64,000 nt of DNA from DASUSH01 sp963785155 (GTDB lineage Bacteria; Actinomycetota; Thermoleophilia; Solirubrobacterales; 70-9). The translations under genes were made by a program, and so were the position numbers. How positions within the stretch are numbered: the first letter of the stretch is position 1; each line of letters opens with the position of its first letter. Positions 39,001-47,774 of this stretch are shown piece after piece. The stretch spans positions 1 through 64,000 of the forward strand of contig CAWAUB010000010.1 in NCBI GenBank assembly GCA_963785155.1, given 5' to 3'. Below the pieces are notes generated by a model, which saw only the letters and a list, made by a program, of their open reading frames with translations, was not told the origin of the DNA and made no database searches.

Positions 39001-40480
39001 GCGCGACGTCGTCATCGACCTGATCGGCTACCGCCGCTACGGACACAACGAATCCGACGAGCCCGCCTACACGCAGCCGAAGATGGCTGGGGCGATCAAG
39101 GAGCACGCGCCCGTCTCCGAGCTCTACGCGGAGAAGATGGTCAAGGAGGGCGTCGTCACCGTCGAGGACGTCGACACCGAGGCGAAGGAGCGCCGCGAAG
39201 ACCTCTCGAGCCGGCTCAAGGACCTGAGGGCGAAGATCGAGCTCGGTGAGTACGAGGACCCGAGCTCGACCGCGGTCGGCACCGGCGAGCTCGACCGCTC
39301 GAAGAGCCCCGAGGTCGAGACGGCGGTCAAGGAGAAGCGCCTTCGCTCCCTCAACGAAGAGCTGCTCCAGGTTCCGGAGAGCTTCTCGATCCACCGCAAG
39401 CTGCGCAAGCCGCTGCTCCGCCGCGACGATCTACTCGAGAACGGGCCGATCGAGTTCGGCCACGCCGAGGCGCTCGCCTTCGCGACGCTCCTCACGGAGG
39501 GGACCCACATCCGCCTGACCGGCCAGGACTCCGAGCGCGGCACCTTCTCCCACCGCCACCTGACCCTGCACGACGAGAAGACGGGGCTCGAGTACTCGCC
39601 GATCCAGAACCTCTCCGGCGCCCTCGCCCCGTTCGAGCTCTACAACAGCCCGCTCTCGGAGATCGCCTGCCTGGGCTTCGAGTACGGCTACGCCGCCGCC
39701 TCACCGGAGAGCCTGATCCTCTGGGAGGCGCAATTCGGCGACTTCGCCAACGCGGCGCAGGTGATCATCGACAGCTTCATCGTCTCCGGCGAGGCGAAGT
39801 GGGGCCAGATGACGCGGCTCACCCTGCTCCTCCCGCACGGCTACGAGGGCTCCGGCCCCGAGCACTCGAGCGCCCGCATCGAGCGCTTCCTCGCCCTCGG
39901 TGCCGAGGGCAACATCCGCATCGCCAACCCGACCACCGCGGCCCAGTACTTCCACCTGCTCCGCCGCCAGGCGCGGATCGCGAAGGCGCGGCCCCTGATC
40001 GTCTTCACCCCGAAGGGCCTGCTGCGGCTCGAAGCCGCGGCGTCGAAGCTCTCGGACCTGACCGAGGGCAGCTTCCAGTTCGTCATCGACGACCCGCGCG
40101 CCGAGGGCCGCCACGAGGAGATCGAGCGCCTCGTGCTGTGCTCGGGCAAGGTCTATTACGACATCGACGCGAGCGAGAACCGCGAGAAGGCGAAGACGAC
40201 CGCGGTCGCCCGGGTCGAGCTGCTCTACCCGTTCGCCCGCAGCGAGCTGACCGAGCTGATCGGCAGCTACCCCAACCTGAAGCAGGTGGTCTGGGCCCAG
40301 GAGGAACCGCAGAACATGGGCCCGTACAAGGTCCTCTCGCGGCGGATCGAGAAGCTCGTCCCCAAGGGCACCGAGTTCCGTTACATCGGCCGCCCGCAGC
40401 GCGCGGCGCCCTCCGAGGGCTACCCCGCGGCGCACCGCAACGAACAGACGCGCATCGTCCTCACGGCCCTTCAGGGCTGA
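36033..40480 (+). CDS. kgd: 2-oxoglutarate dehydrogenase E2-E1 fusion with two lipoyl domains (frameshifts in linkers)
   Basis: Oxidative decarboxylation of 2-oxoglutarate to succinyl-CoA (TCA cycle). From 36902 one uninterrupted frame of 1192 residues holds an E3-binding domain (SPVARRVAAAKGVDLTSVRG), an E2 catalytic domain (PTATSFRTLPVDVL; STYDHRIIQGAESG with the catalytic His) and a full E1 (MAHRGRLSVLAH; ThDP motif GDAAFPGQG with NNQVGFTTNP). Mycobacterial Kgd/OdhA has this E2-E1 fusion but lacks lipoyl domains. Upstream, in other frames and without an intervening gene, lie two lipoyl domains (lipoyl Lys in STDKVDAEVPAP, 36033-36350 and 36514-36726). Each linker carries a GGGGTCTGA-type repeat, and the frame breaks between 36350 and 36510 and near 36722. 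Repaired, it is one chain of about 1480 residues. Confidence 0.9.
36313..36342. repeat. Dispersed palindromic repeat, copy 3 (E2 linker)
   Basis: Core GGACGCGAAGCGGAGGA flanked by CCGCC and GGCGG arms, so the arm sequence differs from the other copies but still pairs. It encodes PGREAEEA at the end of the first lipoyl domain linker. Confidence 0.7.
36421..36482. repeat. GGGGTCTGA repeat A in first E2 linker
   Basis: About 62 bases bounded by GGGGTCTGACCC at the left and GGGGTCTGACCCC at the right, with GAGCCC..GGAGCCCGCGG inside. It aligns closely with repeat B at 36760-36820 and appears one base shorter near its left end, which may explain one frame break. Confidence 0.7.
36760..36820. repeat. 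GGGGTCTGA repeat B in second E2 linker
   Basis: 61 bases with the same ends and internal CCCGAGCCC and GGAGCCCGCGG words as repeat A. It sits between the second lipoyl domain and the E3-binding domain and is translated as GSEPEPSGNAGARGEQGSDP in the downstream frame. Confidence 0.7.
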
Positions 40481-40567
40481 CGCAACTCGCGGGCTTTCCG
40501 CCCCGCAAGTCCGGCCACACCGCGACGTATAGTCGCAAGCGGTGTTTCTAGCGCCGAAGAGCGCGAT

Positions 40568-42448
40568 TTGAGTAAGGCCGTCGAAGAGAAGGAGCGGGTT
40601 GTAGTCCGGTTCGCCGGGGACTCCGGCGACGGCATCCAGCTCGCGGGCACTCGCTTCGCGGCGGCGACGGCGATGATCGGGAACGACCTGGTCACGCTGC
40701 CGGACTTCCCGGCGGAGATCAGGGCGCCGGCGGGAACCCTGGCCGGGGTCTCGGCTTTCCAGATCCACTTCGCCTCGCGCCACATCCTCACCCCGGGCGC
40801 GCAGCCGAACGTGCTCGTCGCGATGAACCCGGCCGCGCTGAAGGTGAACCTCCCGCAGCTGGGCCGAAGCGGCATCATCATCGTCAACGAGGACGGCTTC
40901 TCCGAGCACAACCTGCGCAAGGCCGAGTACGAGTCGAACCCGCTCGAGGACGGCACGCTCGACGACCTCCGCGTCTACCGCGTACCGATGACCTCGATGA
41001 CGGTGCGGGCGACGGAGGGGATCGACGGGATCAGCTCGCGCGACGCCGCGCGGTCGAAGAACTTCTTCGCCCTCGGCCTCGTCTCCTGGATGTACAGCCG
41101 CCCGACCGACGTCACGGTCGACTGGATCGAGGACAAGTTCTCCGAGACCGAGGACGTCAGGGAGGCCAACCTCGCCGCGTTCCGCGCCGGCTACAACTTC
41201 GGCGAGACCGCCGAGCTGCTCCAGGTCCACTACGAGGTGAAGCCGGCCGAGGCCGAGCCGGGCACCTATCGCGGCGTGAACGGGACGACGGCGACCGCGC
41301 TCGGGCTCGTGGCGGCGAGCGTCCGCAGCGGTCTCCCGCTCTTCCTGGCGAGCTACCCGATCACACCGGCGTCGGAGATCCTCCACGAGCTCTCCCGCCA
41401 GCGTCGCTTCGGCGTCCGCACCGTTCAGGCCGAGGACGAGATCGCCGCCGCCAATATGGCGCTCGGAGCGGCGTTCGGCGGCCACCTCGGCGTCACCGCG
41501 ACGAGCGGCCCGGGCATGGACCTGAAGGCGGAGACGATCGGGCTCGCGGTGGCGCTCGAGCTGCCGCTGCTCGTGATCGACGTCCAGCGCGCCGGCCCTT
41601 CGACCGGGATGCCGACCAAGACCGAGGCGGCCGACCTGCTGATGGCGATCCACGGCCGCCACGGCGAGTCGCCCCTGCCGGTCATCGCCGCCTCCTCCCC
41701 GGCCCAGTGCTTCGACGCGGTGATCGAGGCGGCGCGGATCGCGGTGACCTACCGGACGCCGGTGATCCTCCTGACCGACACCTTCATCGCCAACTCGTCG
41801 GAGCCGTGGCGGCTGCCGAACGCCGCGGACCTTCCCGAGTTCGATCCGCACTTCGCGACGGAGCCGAACAAGGGCGACGAGTTCTGGCCGTATCTGCGCG
41901 ACGAGCGTGGCGCGCGGCCCTGGGCGCTGCCGGGAACCGAGGGCCTCCAGCACGTGATCGGCGGGCTCGAGAAGGAGGAGGGCACCGGCCACATCTCCTA
42001 CGACGCCGCCAACCACTCGGAGATGACCCGCCTCAGGGCGGAGAAGATCGCCGGGATCGCCGGCGAGATCGATGAGCTCGAGGTGGACGACCCCGACGGA
42101 GCGGAGATGCTGGTGCTCGGCTGGGGCTCCACCTACGGCGCGGTCAAGGGCGCCGTGCGCCGGGTCCGGCTGCGCGGCGAGAAGGTCGCCCGGGCGCACC
42201 TGCATCACCTGAACCCGCTGCCGCGCAACACCGGGGAGGTGGTCCGCTCCTACTCGAAGGTGTTGGTGCCCGAGACCAACACCGGCCAGCTGAGCCGGAT
42301 CCTCCGCGACGAGTTCCTCGTCGACGTCGAGGGCTACAACAAGGTCGAGGGCATCCCGATCTTTGCCGAGGAGCTCGACGAAATCATCACCGACCGGATC
42401 CTCCGAACTATGGGACGCGTCCGAGTCCGGCCGGGCGCGGGTAGATGA
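40568..42448 (+). CDS. korA: 2-oxoglutarate:ferredoxin oxidoreductase, fused gamma-alpha subunit
   Basis: 626 residues. The N-terminal gamma domain (VVRFAGDSGDGIQLAGTRFA to about 190) is joined to the alpha domain (LFLASYPITPASEILHELSR; AEDEIAAANMALGAAFGG; TATSGPGMDLKAETIGLAV). GPSTGMPTKTEAADLL is typical of KorA. With KorB it converts 2-oxoglutarate and CoA to succinyl-CoA and reduced ferredoxin, reversibly. TTG is the likely start. It begins about 88 bases after the 2-oxoglutarate dehydrogenase stop and overlaps korB by four bases, so the two 2-oxoglutarate systems may share a transcript. Confidence 0.92.
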   Translation: MSKAVEEKERVVVRFAGDSGDGIQLAGTRFAAATAMIGNDLVTLPDFPAEIRAPAGTLAGVSAFQIHFASRHILTPGAQPNVLVAMNPAALKVNLPQLGRSGIIIVNEDGFSEHNLRKAEYESNPLEDGTLDDLRVYRVPMTSMTVRATEGIDGISSRDAARSKNFFALGLVSWMYSRPTDVTVDWIEDKFSETEDVREANLAAFRAGYNFGETAELLQVHYEVKPAEAEPGTYRGVNGTTATALGLVAASVRSGLPLFLASYPITPASEILHELSRQRRFGVRTVQAEDEIAAANMALGAAFGGHLGVTATSGPGMDLKAETIGLAVALELPLLVIDVQRAGPSTGMPTKTEAADLLMAIHGRHGESPLPVIAASSPAQCFDAVIEAARIAVTYRTPVILLTDTFIANSSEPWRLPNAADLPEFDPHFATEPNKGDEFWPYLRDERGARPWALPGTEGLQHVIGGLEKEEGTGHISYDAANHSEMTRLRAEKIAGIAGEIDELEVDDPDGAEMLVLGWGSTYGAVKGAVRRVRLRGEKVARAHLHHLNPLPRNTGEVVRSYSKVLVPETNTGQLSRILRDEFLVDVEGYNKVEGIPIFAEELDEIITDRILRTMGRVRVRPGAGR

Positions 42449-43471
42449 GTCTCAACGGAGACAGCGCGCTCGAGCCTGACGAAGAAGGACTTCGCCTCCG
42501 ACCAGGAGACGCGCTGGTGCCCGGGCTGCGGCGACTACGCGATCCTCGCCACGGTCCAGCAGTTCCTGCCCGAGCTCGACCTGCCGCCGGAGCGGCACGT
42601 CTTCATCGCCGGGATCGGCTGCTCCGGCCGCTTCGCCTACTACATGAACACCTACGGGATGCACGGCATCCACGGCCGCGCGCCGGCGATCGCGACCGGC
42701 ATCGCGCTCGCGCGGCCCGACCTCTCGGTCTGGGTCGTGACGGGTGACGGCGACGGCCTCTCGATCGGCGGCAACCACCTGATCCACGCGCTGCGGCGGA
42801 ACGTCCCGATCAAGATTTTGCTCTTCAACAACCAGATCTACGGGCTGACCAAGGGCCAGTACTCACCGACCTCGGAGCAGGGCAAGGTCACCAAGTCCAC
42901 CCCGTTCGGCTCCCACGACCATCCGTTCAACCCGATCGCGCTCGCGCTCGGCGCCGAGGCCAGCTTCGCCGCGCGCACCGTCGACACCGACCGCACGCAC
43001 CAGGCGGAGGTCCTTCGCGCCGCTGCCGAACACGAGGGCTCCTCCTTCGTCGAGATCTACCAGAACTGCAACGTCTTCAACGACGGCGCCTTCGAGGCCG
43101 TGCGCGGCAAGCGCCGGGCGGAGAACCAGATCCGCCTGGAGCACGGTGAGCCGATCCGCTTCGGCGCCGAGCTCGAGCGCGGCATCGTCCGCGGCGACGA
43201 CCAGCGGCTCGGCATCGCGGAGATCGCCGACGTCGGTGAGGACGCGCTGCTCGTCCACGACGCCCACGACCCGAACCCCAGCCAGGCCTTCGCCCTCGCC
43301 CACCTCGCCGAGCTGCCGACCGGGCCGACCCCGATCGGCATCTTCCGCGACATCGACCGCCCGGTCTACGCCGAGGCGCTCACCAACAAGCTCGAGGGCG
43401 AGCACGGCCAGGCCGGCCCGGCGGAGCTCGACGCCCTGCTCCGCTCGGGCGACACCTGGACCGTTACCTAG
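42445..43471 (+). CDS. korB: 2-oxoglutarate:ferredoxin oxidoreductase, beta subunit (one frameshift)
   Basis: ThDP and 4Fe-4S subunit of KorAB. After removing one base near 42478 the N-terminus reads TKKDFASDQETRWCPGCGDYAIL, with the CPGC cluster ligands. GIGCSGRFAYYMNTYGMHGIHGRAPAIATG follows, then the ThDP motif VVTGDGDGLSIGGNHLIHALRRN with LLFNNQIYGLTKGQYSPTS. Length is about 341 residues, as expected. Unrepaired, the frame would lose the first cluster ligands. It ends three bases before the convergent amine oxidase gene. Confidence 0.9.
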
Positions 43472-43474
43472 CCC

Positions 43475-44977
43475 CTAGAGCTCGGCGAGAACCTCGGCCG
43501 CCACGCGCTCTCCTGAGCGGATCGCGCCGTCCATGTAGCCGACCCAGTAGCCCGAGGTCTCGGTGCCGGCCCAGTGGATGCGGCCGGCTGGCTCGCGCAG
43601 GGCACGGCCGTACGCGCTCAGAGCGCCTGGAGAGGTGAAGCCGACCGGGCCGCCGCGGGACCAGCGCTCGCCCGGCCAATCGGACTCGAAGTACTGAGTT
43701 GGGCTTCCCGCGGGTGCGCCGAAGTACTTGGTGAAGTTGGCGAGGACGGCGGCGCGGCGCGCGTCGGGGGACATCCGCGCGAACTCGCGCGCGAGGTCGC
43801 CGCCGACGAAGCCGAAGATGATCCCGGGCGAGCCGTCGGGCGGCGAGGCGTCGTAGGTCACCTGGACCGGCCCGTCGTAGGAGACGACCGTCCCGTTCAA
43901 CCCCTGCTCGCGCCAGAACGGCTTGTCGTAGACCGCGGTCGCCTTCATCAGCGTGCCCTGCGAGATCCGCTGGGTGAGCTGATCGCGCTCGGTGGGAAGC
44001 GCGGGCTCGCATTCGATCCGGGCGGCGAGCGATGGCGGGATCGCGACGATCGCCCGCTTCGCCTTGACCGTGACCCCCTTCGCCTCGACGGTCACGCCTC
44101 CGCCCTTCTGCTTGATCCGCTCGACCGGCGCCTTCTTGATCACCCGCTTGCTGCCGAGCTCGGCGGCCATCCGGTCGCAGATCAGCCCTGTGCCCCCGAC
44201 GAACCGCGATTCCTGCGCGCCGCCGCGGGTGTTGAAGTTGCGCTCGAAGGTCCCGACGTTCTGCTCGTTGCCGGAGGCGGCGATGTAGAAGAGGACGTAG
44301 AGCAGCGAGAGCTCGCGCGGCTCGGCACCGAAGATCGGCCGCGTCGCGAGGGAGACGATCTCCTTGAACTGCGGGGTGACGCTGTTCGACTCGATCCACG
44401 AGGCGAACGTCTCGCTGTCGAGGTCGACGGCGCCGGCGGCGTCGTAGGGCCGTTCGACGTCGATCGCTGCCGCCATATCGTTCAGCCGGGCGACGGCCTG
44501 CGCCAGGTCGCCGAGGATCAACGGGTCGGGCGGCGCGGTGCCGGTCGGCCCCGTGTCCGAGTAGGTCGAGCGGGCGCCGGTCGAGTCGACGTAGACGTTC
44601 TGGCCTTCGACGAAGGTCGGGAAGGTGTCGACGCCGAAGCGCTTGGCCATCGCCTGCAACCGGTCCTGGGTCGGCCCGGTGAAGGTGCCGCCCTTCTCGG
44701 AGATCTCCCCGCCGCCGATGTCCGCGTTGTGGACGCGTCCGCCGACGCGGTTGCGCGCCTCCAGCACGATCACCGACTTGCCGGCTGCGACCAGCCCGAG
44801 GGCTGCCGTCAGCCCGGCGAAGCCGGCGCCGACGATCGCGACGTCGGCGCTCCGCCGTTTCCCGCTTGGCTTCGCCGCCGCCGGGTCGGGCTGGAGCGCC
44901 CGGGGCAGTGCGGCGCCCGCGGCGCCCGCGGCGGCGCCGCCGACGAGGCCTCTGCGACTGATCCGTGCTCCTGCCAC
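43475..44977 (-). CDS. Flavin-containing amine oxidase with twin-arginine signal
   Basis: 500 residues. The N-terminus ARISRRGLVGGAAAGAAGAALP fits a Tat signal, implying export of the folded flavoprotein. The dinucleotide fold VAIVGAGFAGLTAALGLVAAGKSVIVLEARNRVGGRV, FVGGTGLICDRMAAELG and the C-terminal IHWAGTETSGYWVGYMDGAIRSGERVAAEVL are classical monoamine/polyamine oxidase motifs. It likely oxidises an amine to an aldehyde with H2O2 release. A polyamine substrate is possible, since a polyamine-type transporter lies about 15 kb away, but this is speculation. Confidence 0.9.
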   Translation of the reverse strand: MAGARISRRGLVGGAAAGAAGAALPRALQPDPAAAKPSGKRRSADVAIVGAGFAGLTAALGLVAAGKSVIVLEARNRVGGRVHNADIGGGEISEKGGTFTGPTQDRLQAMAKRFGVDTFPTFVEGQNVYVDSTGARSTYSDTGPTGTAPPDPLILGDLAQAVARLNDMAAAIDVERPYDAAGAVDLDSETFASWIESNSVTPQFKEIVSLATRPIFGAEPRELSLLYVLFYIAASGNEQNVGTFERNFNTRGGAQESRFVGGTGLICDRMAAELGSKRVIKKAPVERIKQKGGGVTVEAKGVTVKAKRAIVAIPPSLAARIECEPALPTERDQLTQRISQGTLMKATAVYDKPFWREQGLNGTVVSYDGPVQVTYDASPPDGSPGIIFGFVGGDLAREFARMSPDARRAAVLANFTKYFGAPAGSPTQYFESDWPGERWSRGGPVGFTSPGALSAYGRALREPAGRIHWAGTETSGYWVGYMDGAIRSGERVAAEVLAEL

Positions 44978-45032
44978 AAACCGGATTCTTCCCTCTTGCT
45001 CGCGCCGATGCGCCAGCTGCCGACGCCCTGAG

Positions 45033-46529
45033 CTAGCCCGACAGCTTCGAGCTCGCCTTGATCTTCTTGCCGCGGTTGCCGGCGGCGTCGGTCCCGCGGG
45101 CGGTGAACTTCGCGGTCACCTTGCCGGCGTCGCGCGCGGCGCGCTTCTCATCGCCGTCGAGCTTCCAGCTCACCTTGCCGGTGCCGCCGGGGCCGAGCTC
45201 GACCGACTTTTCCTTCGGCTTCGCGATCGTCCCTCGCCGCGCCGACTTGCCCGAGGCGACGACCTTCAGCTGCGCGGTCACCTCGGCCGCCTCGACGGTC
45301 GCAAGCTCGAGCTTGATCTTGCCGCCGGCCTGCTGGCGCTTCGCCGCCTCGGCTTCGATCTCCGGCGGGGTGGTGTCGCCACCGGTCTCGCAGGTCGACG
45401 GGGAGTCGCCCACGAAGCGGGAGACCGCGCCGTTCAACGAGGCGACGTAAAGGTGGCCGCAGGCGTCCTCGCCGAACGAGCTTGGCCGGGCGACGTTGAG
45501 GTTCTCGGAGCGATCGCCGCTCGCACGCGGGAGGCCGGGGACGAGCGAGCGGATCTGGCCGTCGCAGTTATCCGAGTAGACGTAGCGGCCGGCGAGGTCG
45601 CCGAGGCTCGGGTCGCGGGCGACATAGCCCCCGGTGACCGAGCAGCCGCCGCCCGAGTGCGAGTACTCGTGGATCGGGTCGGTGAACCCCGTGGCGCCGA
45701 CGCAAAGAGGGTCGGAAGTCGCGAATGGCGCGGAGCCTTCGCGACAGCTCCAGCCGAAGTTGTCGCCGCGACCGGCCTGAGGCTGGGGCTCGTAGTCGAT
45801 CTCCTCGATCAGGTTCTGGCCGACGTCGCCGATGGAGAGCGCGCCGGTCTGGCGGTCGAAGGAGAAGCGGAACGGATTGCGCAGCCCGTAGCTCCAGATC
45901 TCGTCGGCCCCCGCCACCGCGCCGGCGAACGGGTTGTCGGCCGGCACTCCGTAGGGAGCGCCGCCGCTCGGGCGCGGGTCGATACGCAGCAGCTTCCCGA
46001 GCAGCGCGTTGAGGTTCTGGGCGTTGTGGAAGCTGTCGCCTCCGCCGCCACCGTCACCCGTGCCGATGTAGAGGTAACCGTCGGGTCCGAACTGGATCTG
46101 GCCGCCATTGTGATTGCTCGCCTGGCCGTGGGGCACCGTGAGCACCGGTCGGCGGGTGGCCGGATCGACGGCGTTCCCCGAGGAGACGAACTCGTCGATC
46201 TGGATGTCCCCGTTCGGCCGCGACGTGTAATAGACGTAGAACCGCCCGCTGGACGCGAAGTCCGGGGCGAAGGCCATCGACAGCAGGCCCCGCTCCCCGC
46301 AACAGAGCGTGAGCGTGGTGATGTCCAGGAAGGTGTTGGTCGATCCGCCGGCGATCAGCCTGATCGTTCCGCCCTGCTCGACGACGAAGAGGCGCTTGGC
46401 GTCGTTCGGATCCGAGGTGACGAATACCGGGCTCGCGAAGCGGCCGACCTCCTGCAGGGTCGCGGCGCTCGCAGGGGCCGCCGCAAGCAGCGCCACGAGC
46501 CCGACCGCGATCGCAAAGATTCTCCGCAT
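45033..46529 (-). CDS. Secreted PQQ-dependent sugar dehydrogenase-like beta-propeller
   Basis: 498 residues with signal peptide RIFAIAVGLVALLAAAPASAA. The six-bladed propeller of the GSDH/sorbosone dehydrogenase family is marked by LFVVEQGGTIRLI, GERGLLSMAFAPDF, ASNHNGGQIQFGPDGYLYIGTGDGG (catalytic His and calcium-site region), SYGLRNPFRFSFDR and NFGWSCREG. A C-terminal 120-residue Ala/Lys-rich Ig-like domain (ETGGDTTPPEIEAEAAKRQQ onward) may tether it to the wall. It probably oxidises aldose sugars outside the cell. GATAAT about 20 bases before the start could be its -10, with ribosome site GAGGGG. Confidence 0.85.
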   Translation of the reverse strand: MRRIFAIAVGLVALLAAAPASAATLQEVGRFASPVFVTSDPNDAKRLFVVEQGGTIRLIAGGSTNTFLDITTLTLCCGERGLLSMAFAPDFASSGRFYVYYTSRPNGDIQIDEFVSSGNAVDPATRRPVLTVPHGQASNHNGGQIQFGPDGYLYIGTGDGGGGGDSFHNAQNLNALLGKLLRIDPRPSGGAPYGVPADNPFAGAVAGADEIWSYGLRNPFRFSFDRQTGALSIGDVGQNLIEEIDYEPQPQAGRGDNFGWSCREGSAPFATSDPLCVGATGFTDPIHEYSHSGGGCSVTGGYVARDPSLGDLAGRYVYSDNCDGQIRSLVPGLPRASGDRSENLNVARPSSFGEDACGHLYVASLNGAVSRFVGDSPSTCETGGDTTPPEIEAEAAKRQQAGGKIKLELATVEAAEVTAQLKVVASGKSARRGTIAKPKEKSVELGPGGTGKVSWKLDGDEKRAARDAGKVTAKFTARGTDAAGNRGKKIKASSKLSG

Positions 46530-46573
46530 GCCCCTCGAACACCATTATCGGTGCCGAGGAGCGGAGGCGTGAG

Positions 46574-46777
46574 CTACGCGGACGCCAGCGCGGCGCGCCT
46601 GATCACGGCCACGGCGAGGTGCTCGCCGCAGTCGGGGCAGGCACGCATCCGCGTCCAGGACCGGTGCTCGCCGCCGCAGCTCGCGCACTCGTAGTTGCGC
46701 TCGAGCCCGACGAGGCGTCGCGACCCTTCACCCGGTGAGAACGTCTTGTCCAGCTTCTTCGTCTTCATGGGCAACAT
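46574..46777 (-). CDS. Small zinc-ribbon protein
   Basis: 67 residues, or 64 if started at ATG 46768 (MKTKKLDKTFSPG). Two CxxC knuckles, YECASCGGEH and RACPDCGEHL, are 17 residues apart and would bind one zinc. Arg/Lys residues in between suggest nucleic-acid or ribosome contact. No family name is assigned. It is divergent from the next gene across 58 bases. Confidence 0.65.
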   Translation of the reverse strand: MLPMKTKKLDKTFSPGEGSRRLVGLERNYECASCGGEHRSWTRMRACPDCGEHLAVAVIRRAALASA

Positions 46778-46835
46778 GTTCGCGGGCCGGGACGCACGAA
46801 CCTATGGACAGAGGTCGAAGATCTAGCCTCCTTCC

Positions 46836-47177
46836 ATGTCCACGGCGTCCACCCCCGCTCACGAGCTGCGCCGCGCACGCCCGGGCGCGCTCTATCCCTG
46901 GGTGCGCCGCGCCTCCTGGCTCGAGGCGGCGATCTTCCTCGCCCTCGTCTTCTTCTGGCTGGCGCCCGGGTTCCCGTCGGAGACGACCGCCTTCGGCTGG
47001 GCGCACGGGATCGGCTATCTGGCGCTGCTCGGGCTGATCTTCGTCGCCGTGATCCGCCACGAGGTGCCGTTCTGGCTCCTCGCGGCAACCTTCACCCCGC
47101 TGGGCCCGATCGGCAGCGTCGCCGGGATCGCCTGGCTCGATCGCCGGGATCGGCGCGAGGCGGCCGCGGGGTTTTGA
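46836..47177 (+). CDS. Small membrane protein, DUF3817-like
   Basis: 113 residues with three hydrophobic helices (ASWLEAAIFLALVFFWLAPG, AHGIGYLALLGLIFVAVI, FWLLAATFTPLGPIGSVAGI). A conserved-looking Glu in helix one and the WAHGIGY motif recall DUF3817 membrane proteins. The C-terminus is basic (WLDRRDRREAAAGF), probably cytoplasmic. The function is unknown. No ribosome site is seen, so the transcript may be leaderless. Confidence 0.65.
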   Translation: MSTASTPAHELRRARPGALYPWVRRASWLEAAIFLALVFFWLAPGFPSETTAFGWAHGIGYLALLGLIFVAVIRHEVPFWLLAATFTPLGPIGSVAGIAWLDRRDRREAAAGF

Positions 47178-47205
47178 TCCGCGCGATCTGGATATCTTTG
47201 GCTCG

Positions 47206-47712
47206 ATGACCAGATCGTGGGCCTTGGCAGCAGCTGGTGGGCTCGCCGCGAGTGCGGCGTTCGCGGTCGGCTGCGGCGGCGAGGAATTCGAAAGCCAGAC
47301 GCTGGTCTACGACTCGCCGACGATCGAGATCGAGGTCATCGACAACCCCCCGAAGGACGCCAGCCGCGCCGACACCCGCGCGTTCAACTCACCGCTCATC
47401 GAGGAGGGCACCGACGAGGAGGTCGGGCGCCTCGACGGCACGGTGCTGGTCACGGACGTCGAAGAGCGCGACGGCGAGGAGGTCGAGTACCGCACCGGCA
47501 CGATCCAGTTCACGCTCGACGAGGGGAACATCGTGGCCGCGGGCGTCTACGTCGCGCCGGTGGGCACGGTCGTCCCGGCCAAGGGCGGCGTGTCACGGCC
47601 GATCATCGGGGGGACCGGGGCATACCTGAACGCCAGGGGCCAGGTCACGCAGACCGACCTGGGCGGCGGCGCGTATCGCAGTGAGCTCCAGCTGGAGCTT
47701 CCGAGCGAGTAG
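47206..47712 (+). CDS. Lipoprotein with allene-oxide-cyclase-like barrel
   Basis: 168 residues. The signal peptide LAAAGGLAASAAFAVGCGGEE has a lipobox-like AVGC, so a lipid-anchored extracytoplasmic protein is likely. The C-terminal beta domain (DGTVLVTDVEERDGEEVEYRTGTIQFTLDEG) ends in PIIGGTGAYLNARGQVTQTDLGGGAYRSELQLEL. GGTGAYxxARG is the signature of allene-oxide-cyclase/dirigent-like barrels common in actinobacteria. A catalytic role is unproven. GGATAT seven bases before the ATG may be a -10. Confidence 0.7.
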   Translation: MTRSWALAAAGGLAASAAFAVGCGGEEFESQTLVYDSPTIEIEVIDNPPKDASRADTRAFNSPLIEEGTDEEVGRLDGTVLVTDVEERDGEEVEYRTGTIQFTLDEGNIVAAGVYVAPVGTVVPAKGGVSRPIIGGTGAYLNARGQVTQTDLGGGAYRSELQLELPSE

Positions 47713-47739
47713 CGCGCGAAGACAGGCGTGGTTGTGGGG

Positions 47740-47768
47740 TTGACAGGGATGGTCAGCTGGGAGACAAT
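47740..47768 (+). promoter_or_regulatory. Strong housekeeping sigma promoter
   Basis: TTGACA (47740-47745), 17-base spacer, GACAAT (47763-47768): a perfect -35, optimal spacing and a good -10. It is the best such promoter seen in the window and points into a 170-base region without a protein gene, which implies a small RNA. Confidence 0.7.
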
Positions 47769-47774
47769 GGACGC

